From: Aliiroseovarius salicola
GTDB taxonomy: Bacteria > Pseudomonadota > Alphaproteobacteria > Rhodobacterales > Rhodobacteraceae
Direction: 5' to 3'
Assembly (NCBI RefSeq): GCF_027891095.1
Contig: NZ_JAQIIO010000005.1
Coordinates: 124,001-188,000, forward strand
Length of the DNA: 64,000 nt
Positions 35,801 to 43,526 of the stretch are shown here, in pieces. The notes beneath the pieces were generated by a model that was not told the origin of the DNA, ran no database searches, and saw only the letters and a program-made list of their open reading frames with translations. Made by a program: the position numbers and the translations under genes. Position 1 is the stretch's first letter; each line of letters starts with the position of its first letter.

Positions 35801-36813
35801 TGACAAATGGGACGATAACGTTCCTGCCGGGCGAGACATCAAAAACCATCGTCATCGCCTTGCTTGATGACAGCGTGGTGGAAAGCCCCGAGGTATTCAC
35901 GGTACAGATCAACTCTGCCACAAACGCCCTGATTGATACAGCGAGTGCGATCTCTGACATTCTCGACGATGACGGCAGCTATCTCCCGCCTCCGACGCTC
36001 CAACCTTCTGTGGTCGATATCATCGATTTGACATCTTCTGCTTTCGCCAGTGTGGATGAGACGGGTTATGGCAGCGGCGATCCCTCAGGGCTGGCCTATG
36101 TGCCAAGCTTGCAAACCTTGTTCATCGCGGATTCAGAGCATAACGAAGGCCCCTACTACAGTGACACCAACATGTTCTCGATCGGACCAGGCGGCCTTGT
36201 GCAGGGACACAGCCTGAAGGACTTTAGCAAAGAACCAACCGGGTTGGGCTATAATAGCGGGAACGGTTTTCTTTACGTGTCTGATGATGACAAGCAAGAG
36301 ATCTATTGGGTCGATCCAAGCAATCCCTCTGTCAAACTGGGTTCTTTTGACACCGCAAGTGCTGGCCTGACGGATACGGAGGATCTGGTTTACGATCCGG
36401 CAACCGGACATCTGTTTGTTCTCGACGGCGCCATTAAGAAAATTCTTGAGTTTACCGACACTGGCGAGGTGGTAAATTTCATCTCACTTCCGTCGATCAT
36501 GCTGGACGGTGAGGCGCTGGCATACGATTCTACACATGACGTATTTTATGTCGCGTCTGGCCGGGTGCCTACCATCTGGCAAATAGACCGTAGCGGCGAC
36601 ATTCTGGCTACAATCGACCTTTTGGATGATGACATCTATCTCAATCCGATCAGCGGCGTGAGCCCAACCATCAAAGGGCTTGAACTGGCCCCCAGCAGCG
36701 ACCCGAATGACGGGGATAAGCTAAGCCTGTATGTGGCAGATTACGGTGTCGACCAAGAGAATGATGGCCGGTTGTTCGAGATTGATCTCGGTTCCGAGTT
36801 GCTGTTTGCCTAA
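32890..36813 (+). CDS. Large repetitive adhesin: cadherin-like repeats, DNRLRE-like and Calx-beta domains, C-terminal beta-propeller-like domain
   Basis: 1307 residues without a signal peptide, so probably exported by the nearby type I system. Residues 1-123 form a unique head. About 124-620 are tandem cadherin-like domains (PPVANDDGYAVDEDTPLAV, then VNPVNDDPVAVNDSGY) encoded by nearly identical 576-bp units; one more divergent domain follows. About 718-905 resembles a DNRLRE domain (GVLDTGIREKYPDQTYENAF). About 918-1030 is a Calx-beta domain (VNYSTVDGTAKAGSDF). About 1039-1307 is propeller-like, with repeats such as GLAYVPSLQTLFIADSEH and GLGYNSGNGFLYVSDDD. Many Asp-rich turns suggest calcium binding. 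The end (GSELLFA) is hydrophobic, compatible with a T1SS signal. Role: probably surface or biofilm adhesion. Confidence 0.88.
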   Translation: MSDLIISLYDTTTDELLSPLEDGAILSSSTLTDTTTIVVEIDPDGSLIGRKRSLVMTLTDGTTTYTRRDNNVPYTQFGDSGDDLLNGIELDPGEYEFVVEVYSKPGKKGELLGTYTYTFTVEEAANTPPVANDDGYAVDEDTPLAVAAISGVLANDTDADGNPLTATLLSDVSNGTLTLNPDGSFNYTPDANFNGNDSFTYTLSDGNGGTNTATVTLTVNPVNDDPVAVNDSGYNTPFETPLQITEATLLANDTDTENDPLSITAVGNASGGTVVLVSGVITFTPTAGYSGPASFTYDISDGNGGTATATVSLTVGNNTPPVANDDGYAVDEDTPLAVAAISGVLANDTDADGNPLTATLLSDVSNGTLILNGDGSFNYTPDANFYGNDSFTYTLSDGNGGSSTATVTLTVNPVNDDPVAVDDSGFTTPFETPIDITEATLLANDTDTENDPLSITAVGNASGGTVVLVSGVITFTPTAGYSGPASFTYDIADGNGGTATATVSLTVGNNTPPVANDDGYAVDEDTPLAVAAISGVLANDTDADGNPLTATLLSDVSNGTLILNGDGSFNYTPDANFYGNDSFTYTLSDGNGGSSTATVTLAVSPVNDDPVATDDSATTGENTAVVIDVLANDSDVEDGAPDATSVEIENADDASGKLKTVVGEGIWSVDSVTGEITFTPETGYTGPVTPISYTVADSDGLRSAPANVSVSITPTSEPKVVSISFRLGANGYDGVLDTGIREKYPDQTYENAFTLRVDSGSGNDVQALLWFANLFGSGPGQIPLDAVISSATLTFEVSNSSNNGGTVHRMLTDWDGSSNWDTMDNGIQTDNIEAVSTADYTFGSVELGTLNVDVTASLLAWAAAGATSEEQNAANLGWLFTTPSTNAWDFESSENVNGPLLVISYTLDGSAPPSSTPNVSISEGVPNPQTEGSTATVSFMITLDQAGTDTVTVNYSTVDGTAKAGSDFIGVTNGTITFLPGETSKTIVIALLDDSVVESPEVFTVQINSATNALIDTASAISDILDDDGSYLPPPTLQPSVVDIIDLTSSAFASVDETGYGSGDPSGLAYVPSLQTLFIADSEHNEGPYYSDTNMFSIGPGGLVQGHSLKDFSKEPTGLGYNSGNGFLYVSDDDKQEIYWVDPSNPSVKLGSFDTASAGLTDTEDLVYDPATGHLFVLDGAIKKILEFTDTGEVVNFISLPSIMLDGEALAYDSTHDVFYVASGRVPTIWQIDRSGDILATIDLLDDDIYLNPISGVSPTIKGLELAPSSDPNDGDKLSLYVADYGVDQENDGRLFEIDLGSELLFA
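33265..34731 (+). repeat. 576-bp tandem repeat, about 2.5 copies, inside the adhesin gene
   Basis: Units begin at 33265, 33841 and 34417 with AACACGCCGCCGGTGGCGAA, so the period is exactly 576 bp (192 codons, two cadherin-like domains). Copies differ at few positions (for example one stretch encoding LTLNPDG against LILNGDG). The third copy is cut after about half a unit and runs into divergent sequence near 34731. High DNA identity implies recent duplication or gene conversion. Confidence 0.95.
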
Positions 36814-36938
36814 CATCTGATGGTTTAAACGTGAATGCCAATCAGAGCGTGACAGGCTTCATTGGCCAATGATCCAGCCTGAAGCGGTTGCAGATCCAGA
36901 CGACGCTTTGAAAGCCGTATACCACTGGGGTTGGCCAA

Positions 36939-38255
36939 TCAGGAGCCGAGTGTCGTTTCAGTTCTGAAATCAGTTTTCCGCTGCTCAGACGTTGCCCAAA
37001 GGAAGACGACAAAGCAAATTCCGTTGTTTATGAAAATCACCACCACCGCGGCGATCGCTGCGCCAATTCCACCAAAATATTGCGCAAGAATGTAGCATCC
37101 GATGCCATTAAGAACGACGGTGGACCCGGTTAGAATGCTGTAGAATTTCTCGCGACCAATCATCAAAAGGGCCGTCCCACACGGACCCACCGCGGCGGAT
37201 GCGAGATACCCAAGACCCAGAATGCGCAAGATAGGGGCGCTTTCCTCAAAACCTTCTCCGAACCAGCTCAGCACCCACTGAGGGAAAAGCCAAAACAAGA
37301 GAACAAACGGGAGCGCCCCGACAAATGCCAGCCCGCACAGGCGCCAGTATATCGCCCGCAGCTCTTCCCATTTTCCAGCATGGAATAATACGCTGATTTT
37401 GGGCGCAGCAACCGGTGTCAGCACGCGCAGAACAAAAACCGTCATGAGTGAGAGCCGTGCCGCCACCTGGTAAAGACCTGCGTCAATCTCGTTGCCGAGA
37501 CCACCAAGAACAAGCACCGCCATGCGCACAGATAATTCATGACCTGCAGCGCCAACGAGCATCGCAAACGCGGTCAATACCCATTGGCGCGTTCGAAACT
37601 CTGGCTTGCTAGTCCAGAGTGATCCTGGCAAGCGGCTAACAATCGAAATTGTAGAAAGCAGGACAAGGGCCGCAACAATAGTGGAATAGACATGAATCGC
37701 GCGGCCGACTTCCACAATCGACAACGCCCAGATTGCGATTGCGGAAATGGCTGGTAGCAGAAGAAACGGGTACAGCTCTCCGACATCACCGGCGTTCAAT
37801 CCTCTCAACACAAATCGGTTCAGCTCAAGAAATGCGAGCCCGGCCGCCAATGGTAAAATGAACATGTAGGCTTCATGGAGTGTGAGTAACTCGAAGCTAA
37901 CCACTGCGACACCCAACACAACCGCTGCGAAAGCAATGCCAAGCCAGGTCGCAACAATTGCAACAACAAGGCTTCCTTTAAGCAACTCATAACTCATTGT
38001 ACTTATGAATACGCTGACGAGTCGCGTTGTCGCATTCAGCCATCCCAGCGACGCAAGGCGGGAAACCACGACTGCAATCGCAAGCAAAAAGCTGAAGCTC
38101 CCATAACCGGCAACACCGAGTGAACGAGCAAGCGCAATTTCAAATCCGAGCAAGGCGACGATACCCAAGCTGCGAATTATGAAAACACCGATTAAACGTG
38201 AATTCATTTTTCCAAACCAAGGTGGCGCGTTTTCTTCCTCTTCAGATTTCCTCAT
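36939..38255 (-). CDS. Polysaccharide flippase-like membrane protein (Wzx/MOP superfamily)
   Basis: 438 residues with about 12-14 hydrophobic segments along the whole length (for example IGVFIIRSLGIVALLGFEIA, then ARSLGVAGYGSFSFLLAIAV), as in Wzx-type oligosaccharide flippases. GAGGAG sits 7 nt before ATG 38255; the GTG at 38276 is less likely. It overlaps the upstream polymerase-like gene by 14 bp, so they are coupled. It probably turns lipid-linked repeat units to the periplasmic face. It is convergent with the adhesin gene, which ends 125 bp away. Confidence 0.85.
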   Translation of the reverse strand: MRKSEEEENAPPWFGKMNSRLIGVFIIRSLGIVALLGFEIALARSLGVAGYGSFSFLLAIAVVVSRLASLGWLNATTRLVSVFISTMSYELLKGSLVVAIVATWLGIAFAAVVLGVAVVSFELLTLHEAYMFILPLAAGLAFLELNRFVLRGLNAGDVGELYPFLLLPAISAIAIWALSIVEVGRAIHVYSTIVAALVLLSTISIVSRLPGSLWTSKPEFRTRQWVLTAFAMLVGAAGHELSVRMAVLVLGGLGNEIDAGLYQVAARLSLMTVFVLRVLTPVAAPKISVLFHAGKWEELRAIYWRLCGLAFVGALPFVLLFWLFPQWVLSWFGEGFEESAPILRILGLGYLASAAVGPCGTALLMIGREKFYSILTGSTVVLNGIGCYILAQYFGGIGAAIAAVVVIFINNGICFVVFLWATSEQRKTDFRTETTLGS

Positions 38256-39675
38256 AAGAGCTCTCCTCGCGCCCACTCGCAGGCATCTTTTCCGTGCTCA
38301 TTGGTCGGTGCGACCGACCCCCAACTTGCACACGCAAACCCTGTTCAATAAAGGCCCACGAAATAAAGATTAGCAACGCTGCAGAGGCAGGAGCATCGAT
38401 ATCCTCGAAACACATCCAGACCCAAATTGCGATTTGAAGGTTTAATAGAATTCGCAACTCAGCCTTTGATCTTCTGATTTTGTCAGTGGGAACCGCGATG
38501 ATTACAAACCATCGTAGCAATGGCGTAAGCACAAAAAATGCTACGACAAGACTGAATGCGATCCCCCCCCCTTTTGTGAAGAAGGACACAAATGTTGAGT
38601 GGGATCCGACGGCAATATGCTTGCCGGCTTCGCGCGGCTTGATCCCAAGACCGAAAACCGGATTTTCGTGGAAGGTTTTTTCAACTGCGTAGAGATAGTT
38701 CTCAAAGCGACTTTCAGAACTATAGGCTCGATACTCAAGGGCTTTGCCTGTGTCCTGAGCATAGGGCACAGCGATCAGCGCACATATAAGGGCCGCGCTG
38801 GCAAGGATACGACGAATTGGCGTTCCGAATATTAAGTTGGCAACAATCGCCCCCATAACCCAACCACCAAGGACTGATCGTGTGAGTGTTGTGGCGATTG
38901 TAACTATAAGCAATATTTCGAAAGCAGGGACGGAAAATCTACGCCAACGACCATGCTTTTGAAGGAACAGCAACGCCATGGATCCCAGCACCGCAACAGT
39001 AGCAGCGGTGGCGGTCGGATACGGACCATAAACAGATATACGCGGCATTGGGACGCCGGGCAGACCCCAATCAGGTCTGGTAAAGGTGAGTACCGTGGAA
39101 TCTCTGATCAACGGTGCGGAATCCGGAACAATTCGTCCAAACAGAAGCCCAAATAAACTCGGCACCTCCAATGCGAACTGGTTCAATGCATAGGCAATCA
39201 CCACACATGACCAAACAACCGCCGTCATACCAACAAATGCGATGAAACAGCATTTGAGGAGCATCCTGGACACGGCATCGCTCTTGATCTGCTCGCGGAC
39301 CGCTTTCAGCATTATGAAACCGGACGTCAAGATGAACAGATTATATATCGCCGCAAGGAACCGTGTTGGCTTACCCCCGATCAGCAGTCCGTTGATGTAG
39401 GCTGTCAACAATAGGCACACAATCAATGCCAGCATCAGATAGTCCGAGGCCACAAAGCGGCTGTAGGTCGAAAGAGAACAAAAAACCAGACAAGCGGCCA
39501 ACAGCGGGGCAAAAGCCCAGTCAAGGCCCAACATCCACCAAAGCGGAAGTCCAAGTACAAAGAGCTGTATAAGCACGCGCGAGCGCACAAGCCCCAGTCC
39601 AGTATCGGACGCCACCCCCGACATCAGCGGGCCGCCCATGCTGTTTACTCCGGTGTCAACTTGCAACTGACCCAT
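38242..39675 (-). CDS. O-antigen ligase/polymerase-like membrane protein (Wzy/WaaL family)
   Basis: 477 residues with 10-12 hydrophobic segments and one long loop between them. The region ENPVFGLGIKPREAGKHIAV and the following SHSTFVSFFTKGG match the conserved GxGxxxF/H-N-x-F-like part of O-antigen ligases and polymerases. GGAGGG is 10 nt before ATG 39675. It lies between the Wzc-like gene (193-bp gap) and the flippase (overlap). It is the likely polymerase of the cluster; ligase activity is the alternative. Confidence 0.82.
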   Translation of the reverse strand: MGQLQVDTGVNSMGGPLMSGVASDTGLGLVRSRVLIQLFVLGLPLWWMLGLDWAFAPLLAACLVFCSLSTYSRFVASDYLMLALIVCLLLTAYINGLLIGGKPTRFLAAIYNLFILTSGFIMLKAVREQIKSDAVSRMLLKCCFIAFVGMTAVVWSCVVIAYALNQFALEVPSLFGLLFGRIVPDSAPLIRDSTVLTFTRPDWGLPGVPMPRISVYGPYPTATAATVAVLGSMALLFLQKHGRWRRFSVPAFEILLIVTIATTLTRSVLGGWVMGAIVANLIFGTPIRRILASAALICALIAVPYAQDTGKALEYRAYSSESRFENYLYAVEKTFHENPVFGLGIKPREAGKHIAVGSHSTFVSFFTKGGGIAFSLVVAFFVLTPLLRWFVIIAVPTDKIRRSKAELRILLNLQIAIWVWMCFEDIDAPASAALLIFISWAFIEQGLRVQVGGRSHRPMSTEKMPASGREESSYEEI

Positions 39676-39868
39676 GGATCAACCGCCCTCCCCCAGAAAT
39701 ACTCACAATTCCGTAGTGATTGCCCCAACCAGGCAAATCGGATCTGGCCACGGCCTCCCAAATCACCACGTGTTTCAGTCTATAACCTGATCGAATACAT
39801 GGGCCTCGAAAGGCGGATCGAAGTGGAAACAGACGATAGGGTTGAAGATAATCGTTCATGGCTCACAC

Positions 39869-42112
39869 TCAGGCCGAATGGTAACGCTTGAACTGGTCAC
39901 CGTATTGAACGCCATCACCCCGCCCGTAAAGCGACTGTCTTTTTGCGTCGACTTTGGTAAGCACCGCTCCTACAACCTGAGCCTTTGACTGCATCAAGGT
40001 CTGGAGCGCAGATGACGCAACATCGCGCCTCGTCGTGCCCCAACGGATCGCAAGCAGCGCCGCATCCGCATAATAGGCAAGGCGACGCGCATCGCTCACA
40101 CCAAGGAGCGGAGGGGCGTCGATAATGACCATATCGTATTGCTTGCGCAAATCATCAATCAGCCCCGAAACAGCCCCAGACCCGCTCAACTCGACCCCAC
40201 CGGTCAGGCGCTTGCCAACAGGAAACACGTCCACGCCCGTCTCAGGGTCGCTTCTCGCAATGTCTTTCAGTGTGAAGGAGTGAGACGTGTCATGGCGTAG
40301 CATGTCGGAAATACCCGGAGTATCGTTCCGATCCACCAAACCTTCTTCCCGTGAACACCAAAGATCAAAATCCACCAAAGCTGTTAGCATCCCGTCTGAC
40401 TGATAGGCACAGCAGGCGAGATTTTCAGCAAGAGAACTCGATCCCTCATTCGGCAAAGCAGAGGTGACGAGAACCACCTTCGCCGTAGGCAATGCGATCT
40501 GCATCTGCGCCCAAACCGCTCCGACTGATTGGGCAAACGATGACCTCGGCGCCCGGAGAACAAGTGGTGTTTGCCCTGCGGGTTGGTCGCCGATTTCTGG
40601 TATGAGTCCCAGACAGGCAACACCCAGTTCCTTTTCAACCTGACGATTGCTGCGCAGGCTGCCATCCATCTGCTCGCGCAGAAACGCCAGAAGCAATGCC
40701 AACACAAGGGCAACGCCGAAACCCGCCAACACGATTTTTGCTGGCGATGGAGTGCTCATTTCCAAAGGAGCCGCCGCCGCTGACATAAGGCGCACATCTG
40801 GCGTCAGCCAACGCTCCTGAACCTTTGCCTCTTCCTGACGTTGTAAAAGCGCCTCATAGATGGTGCGCTTTGCAATAACGTCACTTTCCGCATTTTCAAG
40901 GCGGGTGGCCGTAACGCTTTCCAGGGCGCTAAGTTCTTCAGCCTCTGCAAGTTGTCGCTCAAGATCAATGATCTGATTGGCGATGATCGTGGCTTCATGT
41001 TCCACCCCTCCATAGATGCGGCCAACCTCTTCGAACAACTTCCTGTCTGTGGTCTCCAGCTCTTTTCGTATGGTGTTGGTAAGCGCATGCTGCTCTCCGT
41101 AGGTCGCAGAAGCCTCTTGCAACCGCGCTTCAATATCCACGATGTGAAGACGAAGCTGGCCAACGACCGGAGAGGATGTAACCTCTGCCAGATCCTCGAC
41201 CCCTGTTTTATTGGCTTGTATCGCGGCAATGACCTCCAACTTGGCTTTGACCAAAGCATAATTCGCCCGGGTTTGAACAAGGGTGCGTGCGATCTCAGCC
41301 GTTTGCATATGAGACACCGGTCCCACGCTTGCAGAAAGAATATTGTGCCCGCGCCGAATTTCTTCGACGGCCTGTTCAGCGCGCCTCAAAGCCAGTTCGG
41401 CCACACCCAGTTGGCCCGAAATACCCGCAATTGCCCGCTGAACGGCCGCAGATTTCTCGGCCAATTGCATATCGATAAATTGTTGGGCGACACTATTGGC
41501 GATCAAAGCGGCCTTATTGGGATCCTGAGAGGTAAAGTTGATCCGGATCACGTAGGATTGGCTTTGGGGACTGACCTGAAGACGCTCATCAAAGACGGCC
41601 ATTGGCTCTAGCCGATCAATCGCAAGTATTGTTGCATTCTGGGGATCTTCAGACGACCCACTGCCACTGGGGCTTGGCAGACCAACATTGCCAGATATTG
41701 GAATGGCATTGGGGACAAACTCCGGGTCAGAGAACAGCCCAAGGGTTTCCATTATTTGCGACGTGAACGCACTTGAGCGGATCACACTTGCCATGGTCTC
41801 AAGATATGCCGGATCAGGTCGCTGGGCTGCTGTCGACACATCTGCAAGCGGATTAATCAGCGGGAGCGGTTCGACCAGAACCGAGGCCACAGCCGTGTAT
41901 TTCTGCTCTAACCAATACGCAATAAGAGCAACCGGCGCCGTCAGAATGGCAACCACAATTAGTATGAACCGAAGCTGCCTTTGAAATATCCGCAACAGCT
42001 CTCTTAAAGAAATCTCTGCTTCACCATCATTGCTGTTGATAGGGGGTGGCATATCACCCAGATCCACCGGTGTGCTTCTGATGAGCCGTTGGCGTAAGAA
42101 TTCCGTTTTCAT
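39869..42112 (-). CDS. Wzc-like polysaccharide co-polymerase with altered Walker A motif
   Basis: 747 residues. The Wzz domain has its first membrane segment at about 48-67, a long periplasmic coiled coil (200-420) and a second segment near 455-475. The C-terminal tyrosine-autokinase-like domain keeps Walker A-prime (LVDFDLW) and Walker B (MVIIDAPP), but Walker A reads TSALPNEGSSSLAEN, with Ser at residue 558 where the nucleotide-binding Lys is expected (codon TCG, 40439-40441 minus strand). The tail has three Tyr (SLYGRGDGVQYGDQFKRYHS). It probably controls chain length; kinase activity is doubtful. It overlaps the APH-like gene by 4 bp. Confidence 0.88.
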   Translation of the reverse strand: MKTEFLRQRLIRSTPVDLGDMPPPINSNDGEAEISLRELLRIFQRQLRFILIVVAILTAPVALIAYWLEQKYTAVASVLVEPLPLINPLADVSTAAQRPDPAYLETMASVIRSSAFTSQIMETLGLFSDPEFVPNAIPISGNVGLPSPSGSGSSEDPQNATILAIDRLEPMAVFDERLQVSPQSQSYVIRINFTSQDPNKAALIANSVAQQFIDMQLAEKSAAVQRAIAGISGQLGVAELALRRAEQAVEEIRRGHNILSASVGPVSHMQTAEIARTLVQTRANYALVKAKLEVIAAIQANKTGVEDLAEVTSSPVVGQLRLHIVDIEARLQEASATYGEQHALTNTIRKELETTDRKLFEEVGRIYGGVEHEATIIANQIIDLERQLAEAEELSALESVTATRLENAESDVIAKRTIYEALLQRQEEAKVQERWLTPDVRLMSAAAAPLEMSTPSPAKIVLAGFGVALVLALLLAFLREQMDGSLRSNRQVEKELGVACLGLIPEIGDQPAGQTPLVLRAPRSSFAQSVGAVWAQMQIALPTAKVVLVTSALPNEGSSSLAENLACCAYQSDGMLTALVDFDLWCSREEGLVDRNDTPGISDMLRHDTSHSFTLKDIARSDPETGVDVFPVGKRLTGGVELSGSGAVSGLIDDLRKQYDMVIIDAPPLLGVSDARRLAYYADAALLAIRWGTTRRDVASSALQTLMQSKAQVVGAVLTKVDAKRQSLYGRGDGVQYGDQFKRYHSA

Positions 42113-43476
42113 TTGCCCCCCCCATTTCCCGATACATTCCAGTCTTCGCCACCGCTCAGGACACGTGAAAGCGACTGCGGGCGCGCAGGCTGCATCTGTT
42201 CAGTGTCAGCGGCCCTTGGCGCATAGATGTTCGGTTTTTCCATTTCTGAGATAAAAAGCTCCAATGCGCGTGCAAATTCATTGTCTTTCACCTCACGACG
42301 CCCCGCCAAACGGGCTTCGCCATACCAAAGCAGCGACCGCAAAAGGCTCAGCGGTGCCAGCAGATATACCAACTCCGGATTCACCCCCTGCCCTTCAAGC
42401 GCACGCCGCCCATGGGTGATCACATGTTGCACTAGATCGGCTGAGACGCCTCGTTTGCGAAGCTCTACGAACAAGATGAACTGGAGAGTATCAACGCCAC
42501 GCGGCGCATCCGGTTCGCTTCGCTCCCAATCCCAGACGCTAAACGTGCCATCACGGTGTTTAGAAATATTCGGTGGAATCCAATCCCCATGGCTTAAACC
42601 GTTTAACATTTCAACTTCCCCCCACCTCTTTTCAATGGCCCTGCGCGCCGATAGCAAATGCTGCCCCGTATCTTCATCGATATGCGGCGCCGTGCGCTCA
42701 ATCTCTGCCGATACCCGATGCCAAAAGGCGCTTTCACCAAGACGCTCAGGGATTTCAGATCCACGTCCCGGCAATGTCATAGAGGCTTCGATTGAAATGT
42801 CGGTGGTTTGCCATGGCGTTGTCCCTTTGGGGTTCACCGGCGCAACCACAAGCACCTCCAGCCCATTCCAATCCCGCGAACAAAGAATGCGCGGCACGCT
42901 AATCTTGCGGCCTGACGCCAGTGACGCCAGTTCGCTCAAAGTCTTGGCCTCATTTCGGATCAACCGTTTGGTCAGGCTCTCCCAACCAAACTTTGCATAA
43001 GCAAGCACCTCACCTTCGGATGAAACAACCTGAACGACAGGCTTGCTGTTCGGGCGACCAGGAGCGAGACGGAAATTCGTGAAAACGTCGTTTCGCCCCA
43101 GAACCTCTGCAAGAAACAAATGCAGCGGTGCTTCGCTGTGCTGCGCTTCCGAGACAATAGCGATGCGATCTCTGAACAGCACATCGCGCAGGCCAAAGAA
43201 ACTCGTGACCTGAAGCGCACGGGCAATCATTCGGGCTGATCGGCTGGCCGCGCCACGGGCGTGCGGTTCAAGTGCGGCACGCCATGCCGGGGGAGGAGCG
43301 TCCAGAGCAAACAAGGCACGCGGATTGTTGAGAGTTGGAATGGCCGCAAAACGAGCGACAACCTGCGCCCCGGCGCGGTTGTTGTCGTGTACCAACGTAA
43401 AACGCGTGCTATCGCCCCCGGCGAGAACGCGCAACGCTGGCGCAAATGTGGTGGCCACTTCCGCCAGTTCTTTCAT
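42109..43476 (-). CDS. Aminoglycoside-phosphotransferase-fold kinase of unknown substrate
   Basis: 455 residues (477 if started at GTG 43542). The C-terminal half shows the APH/choline-kinase catalytic loop LSHGDWIPPNI (Asp, Asn) and the metal motif VWDWERSEPD. The N-terminal part has no clear domain. ATG 43476 is preferred because AAAGG stands 6 nt upstream; the GTG start would overlap the preceding gene by 16 bp. It lies in the polysaccharide operon directly before wzc, so it may phosphorylate a sugar, a lipid carrier or a polymer end rather than an antibiotic. The substrate is unknown. Confidence 0.65.
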   Translation of the reverse strand: MKELAEVATTFAPALRVLAGGDSTRFTLVHDNNRAGAQVVARFAAIPTLNNPRALFALDAPPPAWRAALEPHARGAASRSARMIARALQVTSFFGLRDVLFRDRIAIVSEAQHSEAPLHLFLAEVLGRNDVFTNFRLAPGRPNSKPVVQVVSSEGEVLAYAKFGWESLTKRLIRNEAKTLSELASLASGRKISVPRILCSRDWNGLEVLVVAPVNPKGTTPWQTTDISIEASMTLPGRGSEIPERLGESAFWHRVSAEIERTAPHIDEDTGQHLLSARRAIEKRWGEVEMLNGLSHGDWIPPNISKHRDGTFSVWDWERSEPDAPRGVDTLQFILFVELRKRGVSADLVQHVITHGRRALEGQGVNPELVYLLAPLSLLRSLLWYGEARLAGRREVKDNEFARALELFISEMEKPNIYAPRAADTEQMQPARPQSLSRVLSGGEDWNVSGNGGGK

Positions 43477-43526
43477 TTCCAGCCTTTCAAGCCCTTCATT
43501 CGGCTCTGCTCTGGCCTCTGGTTTTT

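Noticed and set aside
42109-43476. APH-fold gene as an antibiotic resistance gene
   Set aside because: It is embedded and translationally coupled in a polysaccharide operon and has a long extra N-terminal part; resistance is not supported.
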